64,000 bases of DNA. Source: JBCCXL01 sp039191605. Its GTDB lineage: Bacteria; Acidobacteriota; Thermoanaerobaculia; Multivoradales; JAHZIX01. Every line of letters begins with the position of its first letter. Position 1 is the first letter of the stretch. Below the pieces are notes generated by a model, which saw nothing but the letters and a program-made list of their open reading frames with translations, did not search any database and had not been told where the DNA came from. This document shows, in pieces, positions 1 through 8,208 of the stretch. The DNA lies in assembly GCA_039191605.1 (NCBI GenBank), contig JBCCXL010000017.1, positions 1 through 64,000 on the forward strand, read 5' to 3'. The position numbers were made by a program, and so were the translations under genes.

Positions 1-25
1 CTAGTGAGGTAGAGGAGATGGGCTA

Positions 26-2920
26 GGCCGATCCCCGCGTGTGCTGGGTAGACTCATTCGTCTATCACCGGAGTTCTATCAGCAGGGGCCGATCCCCGCG
101 TGTGCGGGGGAGACTGTCCTGACGCGAACCGGATGGAACCGCGACGAGGCCGATCCCCGCGTGTGCGGGGGAGACGCCAACAGCCATTCTCTGGAGCGCG
201 GGCAATAGGGCCGATCCCCGCGTGTGCGGGGGAGACCCTAACCCCGCTGCAAGGGCAATCATCGCGCGGGGCCGATCCCCGCGTGTGCGGGGGAGACTTC
301 AGCGCTGAGCTACAAGCCAGCGCAGCCCGGGGCCGATCCCCGCGTGTGCGGGGGAGACCTGCAATGGTGTCTGCCGTTCCAGGTGTGCATGGGCCGATCC
401 CCGCGTGTGCGGGGGAGACCCTTGAGATCGCCCAGACCTACTCTGACGACCGGGCCGATCCCCGCGTGTGCGGGGGAGACGTCGAACTACCTCAACCCAA
501 GAAAGTCGGAAAGGGCCGATCCCCGCGTGTGCGGGGGAGACCCGTAGAGCGTCTCCAGATCTTGCCAGTGCTCAGGCCGATCCCCGCGTGTGCGGGGGAG
601 ACCTGTTGTTGAAGATGCCGCTCGTGCGCAGCAGGGGCCGATCCCCGCGTGTGCGGGGGAGACGAAGTGGCGAAGACGGGGCGGGAGCTTAAAGCAGGCC
701 GATCCCCGCGTGTGCGGGGGAGACCTCTGTAGGGGCTGAAGTTTTTGAAGGCCCTGAGGCCGATCCCCGCGTGTGCGGGGGAGACTCTCCCGGAGAATAG
801 TGATGAGTCACCTAGGGAGGCCGATCCCCGCGTGTGCGGGGGAGACTCATGATCGACGGTAAAAGAAGGTGTTCCAGGGGGCCGATCCCCGCGTGTGCGG
901 GGGAGACGCCGAAGAAGCGCGAAGAGCCAAATCCTCGGGAGGCCGATCCCCGCGTGTGCGGGGGAGACTTCGTTGCAGTAGCACTCTGTTGCGTTGGGTT
1001 GGGCCGATCCCCGCGTGTGCGGGGGAGACATCAACAAGGACCAGCGCTGGCGCAGAAATCATGGCCGATCCCCGCGTGTGCGGGGGAGACTAGTGCACGA
1101 AAGAAACACCACAGGCTTGCCAAGGCCGATCCCCGCGTGTGCGGGGGAGACGATGGTGAAACAGCTTCGCAAGGCGAATAAGAAGGCCGATCCCCGCGTG
1201 TGCGGGGGAGACGTGGCAAGCTGCGAGAGACCGCCGTCCAGGAAGGGCCGATCCCCGCGTGTGCGGGGGAGACCCTGTATGCCAAGGGAGCCGATACGGT
1301 AATGAAGGCCGATCCCCGCGTGTGCGGGGGAGACGGTGATGGCGGGGCGGTGGTCGTGGCAGTGGGGGGCCGATCCCCGCGTGTGCAGGGGAGACCCCAT
1401 CGCCGATGCGAGAGGTGCAACGGAGCTGGGCCGATCCTCGCGTGTGCGGGGGAGACCGGGTTTAGAGCCTTCGACCTTTGCATTGATGGGGCCGATCCCC
1501 GCGTGTGCGGGGGAGACGTTCGCGAAGAGGCGGGAGCGGCAGAGGGTGAGGGCCGATCCCCGCGTGTGCGGGGGAGACCTTACTCTTCTGAACCGAGCGC
1601 CCCACCACAGTGGCCGATCCCCGCGTGTGCGGGGGAGACGAAAGAAGGTCTCGTCATGACCTGGATCTCTCGGGCCGATCCCCGCGTGTGCGGGGGAGAC
1701 CTAGCGTACGCTGGCGACATGGGATCCTATGTAGGCCGATCCCCGCGTGTGCGGGGGAGACAGAAAACGCCTTTGGGCAAAAGATTCTGGAGGGGGCCGA
1801 TCCCCGCGTGTGCGGGGGAGACCCGGGCCAGGTGGCGGTGGAGAAGGCGAATCAGGGCCGATCCCCGCGTGTGCGGGGGAGACATCGGAAACGGTATAGC
1901 TTTCGTCGTCCCACGAGGCCGATCCCCGCGTGTGCGGGGGAGACGCGCTGGCAGATGCGGTGGCGGTGGGGGAGTGGGGCCGATCCCCGCGTGTGCGGGG
2001 GAGACCTTGTGGTGTCAGGTGAACCCTTGGACGTTGAGGGCCGATCCCCGCGTGTGCGGGGGAGACGCCAGGGACGCAGCGAAGCTTCAATTCCACGCTG
2101 GCCGATCCCCGCGTGTGCGGGGGAGACGCCGCAAGGCCTGCAAGGCCCCAGACAAGTCAAGGCCGATCCCCGCGTGTGCGGGGGAGACGAGTAAGCACGG
2201 TGGGCGCGGTCGCTCAATCTAGGCCGATCCCCGCGTGTGCGGGGGAGACGCTGTTGCTTCACGGCCTGGCTTAAGTCGTACAGGCCGATCCCCGCGTGTG
2301 CGGGGGAGACGGGTCGAGGGCGTTCGCGTCGGGTGCTGCTCGGGGCCGATCCCCGCGTGTGCGGGGGAGACGACGAGGGCACGTCCAACTGAGGCTGGCC
2401 GAGGGGCCGATCCCCGCGTGTGCGGGGGAGACTTGACGGGAAGTTCTACGGAGTCGTAGCGGTGCGGCCGATCCCCGCGTGTGCGGGGGAGACGCCGCAC
2501 AGCTCCGCTTCGTGAGAAATACACCAGGCCGATCCCCGCGTGTGCGGGGGAGACTGCTGACCACTGATAAGACGCTCAGCATCAAGAGGCCGATCCCCGC
2601 GTGTGCGGGGGAGACTCTCCTGAGGAGGGAAGTCCAGGGCCTGGGCTGGGCCGATCCCCGCGTGTGCGGGGGAGACGCTCGCCGCGCTGGCCACGGAACG
2701 GGTGCTGGAGGCCGATCCCCGCGTGTGCGGGGGAGACTGACGATCGAGATTAAACGAGCTGTGTGGTCGAGGCCGATCCCCGCGTGTGCGGGGGAGACGA
2801 CCTCTCTGATTCATCTGGAAACGATACCGAAGGCCGATCCCCGCGTGTGCGGGGGAGACACGCTACCGCGGTACTTTTTTACGGAGTGATCAGGCCGATC
2901 CCCGCGTGTGCGGGGGAGAC
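26..2920 (-). CRISPR. Type I-E-like CRISPR array, 48 repeats / 47 spacers
   Basis: Forty-eight copies of a 28-bp repeat start at position 26 and recur every 61 bp without exception up to 2893-2920, so every spacer is 33 bp. The repeat carries the palindromic core CCCCGCGTGTGCGGGG. Read on the minus strand it begins GTCTCCCCCG and ends GGGGATCGGCC, which matches the layout of type I-E repeats and is close to the 28/33 arrangement known for S. thermophilus CRISPR4. The array is oriented leftward: the leftmost repeat (26-53) is degenerate, as expected of the trailer end, and AT-rich leader-like DNA follows the rightmost repeat. Other variants are one substitution each in the repeats at 1368 and 1429. 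I saw no duplicated spacers. No cas gene is present in the window. Positions 1-25 may be a further spacer. Confidence 0.98.
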
Positions 2921-3010
2921 CCTGCGACAATTTGTCTCAATTAAGGCGAAGAATCAATCAAGTCTTCTGTATTGGCTATAGGTTTCAAAGAACTGATGAA
3001 CTCAAGCTGC
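2921..3010 (-). promoter_or_regulatory. Probable CRISPR leader
   Basis: This AT-rich stretch directly follows the last intact repeat and contrasts with the GC-rich spacers and genes around it. It contains AATCAATCAAG, which partly resembles an IHF site, and a TATAGC hexamer on the minus strand (TATA-type, weak -35). Its position at the non-degenerate end of the array makes it the likely leader and the pre-crRNA promoter reading leftward. The exact promoter is not resolved. Confidence 0.7.
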
Positions 3011-3089
3011 TTCGCTCCATGGCGCGGTGACGCTGGGGGTCAGCGGGGCTCGTCTTTTCTGAGCAGAGGCAGCGGTGTTCAACCCCCCC

Positions 3090-3095
3090 TATAAT
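3090..3095 (+). promoter_or_regulatory. TATAAT -10-like hexamer
   Basis: A perfect TATAAT lies 85 bp upstream of the GTG start of the following gene, in an otherwise GC-rich intergenic region. No convincing -35 hexamer is found 16-18 bp upstream, so the promoter call is tentative. Confidence 0.35.
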
Positions 3096-3179
3096 ACGCA
3101 CGTCCCAGGAGTGTCTCCCAAGTCCTCGACGTAGCATTAGCTTCGGGGACCCCCACGCCGAAACCGGAGCCCCATACCA

Positions 3180-5774
3180 GTGGTTGAGAGCGAATCGAGG
3201 GCTACAGAGCGCACGGTCCTGTGCCTACTCTTCGTATCGGGCTTCGCCAGCCTGGTGTACCAGGTGCTGTGGATGCGCGAGCTGGAGCTGCTTTTTGGCA
3301 GCTCGGCCCACGCGACGGCGGGGACGCTGAGCGTTTTCTTCGGTGGGCTGGCCATCGGGGGCGCGATTTGGAGCCGCCGGGCGCCTCGGGTGCAGCGGCC
3401 GCTGGCGGAGTATGGCCTGTTGGAGATGGGTGTTGGGCTCTTGGGCACGCTGTACTTCGGCCTGATGGCGGCTTACGCGGCGGTTTACTCTCCGCTCTAC
3501 GACGTCATCGGGGACCGGCCGGCGCTGCTGCTGGCGGCGAAGCTTTTCCTCGCGGCCTGCGCTCTGCTGCCGCCGGCGATTTTTATGGGGGGCACGCTGC
3601 CGCTGGCGGCGCAGTACATCGTGGGCGTTCGGGGTTCTCTGGGACGAACCGGTACCCTGCTTTACGGCCTGAATACTCTCGGCGCTGCGACCGGTGCTCT
3701 GGCCGCCGGCTTCTTTCTTCCGCCGTGGATCGGCTTTCGGAATACCTATCTGCTGGCGGCGATCGTCTCTTTGATCATCGGCATCATCGGGTGGAGGCTC
3801 GGAAGGGTGGCGGAGCCCCAGGCATCGTCGCTGCCGGAGGCTGCGGGACTGGCAGAGTCTGACGGCTTGTCTAAGAAAGAGACGAAGAGAGCCCGCCAGA
3901 GGGATCGCAAGACGAAGGCTCACGAGGCTGCCGTCGCCCTGACGGCGCCGAGGCTGGTGGTGACGGCCATCGCTTCTGGTGCCCTGGCCCTAGCGCTGGA
4001 AGTGCTGTGGACTCGGATGTTCCAGCAGGTGCTGCAGAATTCTGTGTACACCTTCTCGATCATTCTGGTCACCTTCCTTGTGGCCCTGGCGCTGGGGGCC
4101 TTCTTGGCTCGTCGGATCGCTCGGTCTCAAATCGACCCCTGGAGGGCGCTGACTCTGCTCGTCGCTGCCGCCGGGATCGGCGCTCTGGTGACGCCCTTTC
4201 TTTTCTTCCATCTCACCGACGGCATGCGCTACCTGGGGGCGGGAGAGCAGTGGTCTACCTATGTCGTATCGGTTTTCAGCGCGTCGGTGCTGGTGCTCCT
4301 AGTTCCCGGCGTGGCGGTGGGAGCGGTCTTCCCCTACCTGCTTCGGGTTGGCGAGCAAAGCGGCGAGCCGGGGCGAGTGGTGGGGCGGCTCTCGGCCCTC
4401 AATACCGCCGGCGCCATCGTCGGGTCGTTGGTGACGGGCTTTGTGATGCTGCGGGCTCTCGGGCTTTGGACCAGCCTCCTGGTCATCGCCGTCGCCTACT
4501 TCGTGCTGGCCGCCTGGCTCGCCTTCGCGGCGTCTCGCCGCTTGGTTCTCGTGCCGGCGGCGTGTCTCATCCTGGCCTTTACCGCGGCCAACCCTGCGGA
4601 GCTACCGGGAGTGAGGCTCAATCCAGAGACCGAGACGATGCTCGCTTCGTGGGAGGGGCCCGACGGCTACGTCGCGGTGATCGAGCGGAGGGGCTCGCGG
4701 CGCATCAAGATCAACAACTTCTACGCTCTCGGCAGCTCCGGGGCGGTGGAGCATGAGCAGAATCAGACGCTGATTCCGCTGCTGCCCCATCCTTCGCCCA
4801 AGAACATCTTCTTCCTCGGCATGGGGACCGGCATCACGGCGGGCACGGCTCTTCGACTGCCGAGCGAGCAGGTCACGGTGACGGAGCTGGTGCCGGAGGT
4901 GGTGACCGCCGCGGCGGAGTACTTCAACGAGTACGCCTCGGGGCTTTTCTCCAGCCCCCGGGCGCGGGTCTTGGCCCGCGACGGCCGCAACGAGCTTCGC
5001 GGCCGGGAGGAGCAATACGACGCCATCATGGCCGACCTCTTCATTCCCTGGCGGGCGGGGGTCGGCAACCTCTACAGCCGCGATCACTACGAGGCGGCTC
5101 GGGATCGGCTTCGTCCGGGGGGCGTCTACGTCCAGTGGATCCCGCTCTATCAGGTGACGGAGATCGAGTTCTGGACCATCACTCGCACTTTCCTGGAGGC
5201 CTTCCCCCACGTCCACGTTTGGCGCGGTGACTTCTATACCAACAAGCCCATTCTGGCCCTGGTGGGTTCGGTGGCCCCCGAGCCCCTCGATCCCACGGCG
5301 ATCGTTCGCAACGGGAGATATTTACGCGGCGACGCCAGCGTAGATCCGGGGGTTCTGCTGGCGGTCTCGATGCCCTTCTACGCCGGCAATCTGAGCGAGA
5401 GCCGGGAGATCGTTCCGCCGGGCCCTATTCACACGGACGACGATCCGGTGATCGAGTACCAGGCACCGATCAGCCACCGCAACGCCCGTGCGGGGCGCGC
5501 CAGCTGGTTCATCGGTACCGAGCTGACCGAGTTCATGGATCGGCTGCTCGCGGCGACCCCTCCCGACCAGGATCCCTATCTGAGTCGCCTGGATGCTGCG
5601 ACCCGCGGCTTTGTCTCGGCTGGCCTCAGCTACCACAAGGGGGCGGTGCTCCATGACCTCGGGCGTCGTGAAGAGGCCCAGCGGCACATGGACGATTTCG
5701 TCTCCCGGCTGCCCTTCCGGGTTGATTTCGATACGACTGGAAGAGGGGCTGCGGTCGTCGAGGAGAGCGATTGA
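3180..5774 (+). CDS. Membrane-fused spermidine synthase-like protein
   Basis: The protein has 864 residues and a GTG start. The first ~480 residues hold many hydrophobic helices (about 10-210 and 260-480), resembling the transporter-like N-terminus seen in bacterial fused MFS/spermidine-synthase proteins. A charged linker rich in Lys/Arg lies at about 225-250. The C-terminal part is a SAM/dcSAM-binding Rossmann domain: FFLGMGTGITAG near residue 545 (motif I), VTELVPEVV as the acidic second strand, DGRNEL, and YDAIMADLFIPW, corresponding to the catalytic-Asp region of aminopropyltransferases. The family is expected to act at the inner membrane on a polyamine or related acceptor. The true substrate cannot be read from sequence, and many such fusions are not proven spermidine synthases. 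It is the first gene after the CRISPR leader and is transcribed away from the array. Confidence 0.85.
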   Translation: MVESESRATERTVLCLLFVSGFASLVYQVLWMRELELLFGSSAHATAGTLSVFFGGLAIGGAIWSRRAPRVQRPLAEYGLLEMGVGLLGTLYFGLMAAYAAVYSPLYDVIGDRPALLLAAKLFLAACALLPPAIFMGGTLPLAAQYIVGVRGSLGRTGTLLYGLNTLGAATGALAAGFFLPPWIGFRNTYLLAAIVSLIIGIIGWRLGRVAEPQASSLPEAAGLAESDGLSKKETKRARQRDRKTKAHEAAVALTAPRLVVTAIASGALALALEVLWTRMFQQVLQNSVYTFSIILVTFLVALALGAFLARRIARSQIDPWRALTLLVAAAGIGALVTPFLFFHLTDGMRYLGAGEQWSTYVVSVFSASVLVLLVPGVAVGAVFPYLLRVGEQSGEPGRVVGRLSALNTAGAIVGSLVTGFVMLRALGLWTSLLVIAVAYFVLAAWLAFAASRRLVLVPAACLILAFTAANPAELPGVRLNPETETMLASWEGPDGYVAVIERRGSRRIKINNFYALGSSGAVEHEQNQTLIPLLPHPSPKNIFFLGMGTGITAGTALRLPSEQVTVTELVPEVVTAAAEYFNEYASGLFSSPRARVLARDGRNELRGREEQYDAIMADLFIPWRAGVGNLYSRDHYEAARDRLRPGGVYVQWIPLYQVTEIEFWTITRTFLEAFPHVHVWRGDFYTNKPILALVGSVAPEPLDPTAIVRNGRYLRGDASVDPGVLLAVSMPFYAGNLSESREIVPPGPIHTDDDPVIEYQAPISHRNARAGRASWFIGTELTEFMDRLLAATPPDQDPYLSRLDAATRGFVSAGLSYHKGAVLHDLGRREEAQRHMDDFVSRLPFRVDFDTTGRGAAVVEESD

Positions 5775-5894
5775 TCGTGGAATCGACGGGAGGCTCTCTT
5801 CGCCCGCCGGCGATCCTCTAAAGCCGTCAGTTCCCTACCTACCTACTGACTCATTCGGTGCGCCCGGACCGGGACCGCCCTGGAGATCTCCAAC

Positions 5895-6677
5895 ATGCCC
5901 AGCAGGAAGCTCGAACACGCTACTCGTCTCTATATGGAAGGCATTCGTGACGGAGACGTTCGCCGGGCGGTGGAGACCTACACCGGCGATCGCTATACGC
6001 AGCACAGCACCGGAGTGGCCGATGGGGTCGACGGCTTCGTCGCCTTCTTCGAGCCCTTCATCGAGCGCAACCCGGTGCGGGATATCCGCATCCTTCGCTC
6101 AGTGGTGGACGGTCAGTACGTGTTTCTTCACGTCTACCAGGACATCAACAACGGGGAGGCGCGCTGGGTGACTGCGGATCTCTTCGATACCGACGAGAAC
6201 GATCTCATCATCGAGCATTGGGACGTGATTGCGCCCTTTGTCGACGATACGGCTTCGGGGCATAGTCAGGTCGACGGAGCGACCCAGATCACGGATCTCG
6301 ACAAGACCGAGAGCAACAAGGCCGTGGTGGCGGGCTTTCTCAACGACGTGTTGGTGGAGGGGCGGGTAGAGAAGCTCGGGGAGTACGTCTCGGCGCGGAG
6401 CTATACCCAGCACAATCCGCAGATTGCCGACGGCATCGCGGGGCTGGAGGCCTTCTTGAACGGCCTCGCTCAGCGCGGCCAGAAAATCGTCTACGAGAAC
6501 ATCTTCAAGATCATCGGCCAGGGCAACTTCGTGGTGTCCTACAGCCTGGCGGACGTGCTAGGTCAGAAGATGGCGGTGTTCGACATCTTCCGCCTCGAGA
6601 ACGGGCTCCTCGTCGAGCATTGGGACAACCTCGAGCCGATTCCAGAGGGTCCGCAACCGAATCGCGGGAAGTTCTAG
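5895..6677 (+). CDS. Tandem SnoaL-like (NTF2-fold) domain protein
   Basis: The 260-residue protein is built from two similar halves of about 125 residues. Each half has the SnoaL-like pattern: an N-terminal helix (LYMEGIRDGD / FLNDVLVEGR), then YTQHSTGVADG in the first half and YTQHNPQIADG in the second, and a closing IIEHWD / LVEHWDN motif. The family resembles predicted SnoaL-like aldol-condensation enzymes and polyketide cyclases, small alpha+beta barrels binding hydrophobic ligands. No signal peptide is seen, so it should be cytoplasmic. The start has GGAGATCTCC just upstream. The internal duplication is clear, but the substrate is unknown. Confidence 0.85.
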   Translation: MPSRKLEHATRLYMEGIRDGDVRRAVETYTGDRYTQHSTGVADGVDGFVAFFEPFIERNPVRDIRILRSVVDGQYVFLHVYQDINNGEARWVTADLFDTDENDLIIEHWDVIAPFVDDTASGHSQVDGATQITDLDKTESNKAVVAGFLNDVLVEGRVEKLGEYVSARSYTQHNPQIADGIAGLEAFLNGLAQRGQKIVYENIFKIIGQGNFVVSYSLADVLGQKMAVFDIFRLENGLLVEHWDNLEPIPEGPQPNRGKF

Positions 6678-6808
6678 GACTCGAGCTCCGGCGTCGAAGG
6701 AGGAGCGGGCCGACGGAGGACCGGGCCGAGGAATCACGGAGCCTTCCTCGCGCACCTGATAAAGTCCTGCCTCACTCCACAGGTCTAATTTCTCTCGAGG
6801 GTCGCCGA

Positions 6809-8119
6809 GTGCTGATTTTTCGTATCGCCATCTTCGCTGCACTGGGCTCGCTGCTGACTGCGGCGGCCATGGCAGCCCCTTCGCCGCAGATTTCCGGTAC
6901 CGAAATCGACGGAACGCCCGCCGCGCCGCAGGAAGCGCGCTTGGTCGATAGCTTCCCTCGGCTGCTGAGCTTCAACGTGACGGGGGCGACCTGCACCGGG
7001 TCTTCCTGCGTGTATGAAACCGGCGAGGACCTGGTCTTCATCCTCAATCATTCCGGCCTGGTGCGGGAATACCGCTGGGATTGGGATGGCGACGGCACGG
7101 TGGATCAGATCACGACGACGCCGGTGGTGAGCCATCGGCGGCGGTTGACCGGGACCAACGTAGTGGCGGTGACCTTCGAGGGCTTCGGGGCGGAGATCAC
7201 TCCGCTCAGCGAAGCTCGGATCACGGTTCGGGCGGTGGGGGAAGAAGGGCCGCCGCCGGACCCGGTAACGGGGCTGAGCGCCATCGCATCGGAGCGGTGG
7301 TTGGCGGCGAGCTGGGATCCGGTGGAAGGGGCGACGGGATATCGTCTGCAGGTCACCCAGAGCAACGGGCTGGTGGTCAGCGGTCCGCTGCTGTCGGCCG
7401 GCGCCAGCGAGGGACTCTTTCGGGTGGAGGTCGGCGCGCTGCCCACCGCCGTGCGGGTGTGGGCCAACAACGAGATCGGCGTCAGCATCTCGGAGACCGT
7501 GGCGCCGGTGGTGCAGCCGACTTGGCTGCGGGACGATTTCGAGACCGGGTTGAGCAACCGGTGGGAGCTCGGGGGCCCGGGAACGGTGCAGATCACCGCT
7601 GACGCCATCGAGGATGACCGGGCTCTAGCCTTTTGCAGCTCCGGAGAGGCCGCCTACATCGAGCCCACCGCCACCGTACCCAACGGGGCGCTGCTGGACC
7701 TGCGGGCCCGCCTGCGCTTCACCGCTCTCCAATGGCAGCCGGGGGACACCTTCAAGTTTCTGGAGCTGCTGGATGCCGAAGGGCGGCCTACCAGCTACCT
7801 CAGCGCTGAGCTACTGCCCGCAGACCGTTATCGGATCCGGATGGCCTTCAGCGGCCAGAGCGAAGAGGTGGAGGCTGTCGATCTGAGCCAGGATTCGGTC
7901 ATCGGCGCCTTTGTTCGGCTGCTCCACGCGGTGAACGAGAGAGGATACCTGGAAGCCCGGCTGGATACGGTGACCCAAGACTCTCTGGAGAGCGCTCTCG
8001 GCACCGGGGATTTCGAAGAGGTGACTAGCTTCCGCTTCGGCTTAGTGGGCGGCCTACCGGAGGGAGCCAGCGGCTGCTTCATCATCGACGCGGTCGAGGT
8101 GCTGAGCCCGAACCCCTAG
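6809..8119 (+). CDS. Secreted multi-domain protein with PKD- and FnIII-like segments
   Basis: I chose the GTG at 6809 because it opens directly into a signal peptide (LIFRIAIFAALGSLLTAAAMA) and is preceded by GAGG at good spacing. An upstream in-frame extension would lack any such signal. The mature protein has about 415 residues. The first part contains a PKD-like strand set with DWDGDGTVDQ, a calcium-loop-like motif. It is followed by a proline-rich hinge and a fibronectin-III-like segment (PPPDPVTGLSA ... ASWDPVEGATGYRLQV). The C-terminal ~190 residues look like a jelly-roll or LamG-type sandwich (DDFETGLSNRWEL). Probable role: an exported carbohydrate- or surface-binding protein. No catalytic domain is seen. 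Confidence 0.75.
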   Translation: MLIFRIAIFAALGSLLTAAAMAAPSPQISGTEIDGTPAAPQEARLVDSFPRLLSFNVTGATCTGSSCVYETGEDLVFILNHSGLVREYRWDWDGDGTVDQITTTPVVSHRRRLTGTNVVAVTFEGFGAEITPLSEARITVRAVGEEGPPPDPVTGLSAIASERWLAASWDPVEGATGYRLQVTQSNGLVVSGPLLSAGASEGLFRVEVGALPTAVRVWANNEIGVSISETVAPVVQPTWLRDDFETGLSNRWELGGPGTVQITADAIEDDRALAFCSSGEAAYIEPTATVPNGALLDLRARLRFTALQWQPGDTFKFLELLDAEGRPTSYLSAELLPADRYRIRMAFSGQSEEVEAVDLSQDSVIGAFVRLLHAVNERGYLEARLDTVTQDSLESALGTGDFEEVTSFRFGLVGGLPEGASGCFIIDAVEVLSPNP

Positions 8120-8208
8120 AAGGGGGGCGACTCTTGCCTTAGGTCGCTTCTCTTAGGAGAGGGCGTTGCGTCGAGCTGCCGGAGCGGACCCTGAAACGAA
8201 TTCCAGGC

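Noticed and set aside
65..2981. Many short open frames with repeated Pro/Arg-rich peptides across the first 3 kb
   Set aside because: They are translations of the CRISPR repeat in different frames and have no start signals of their own.
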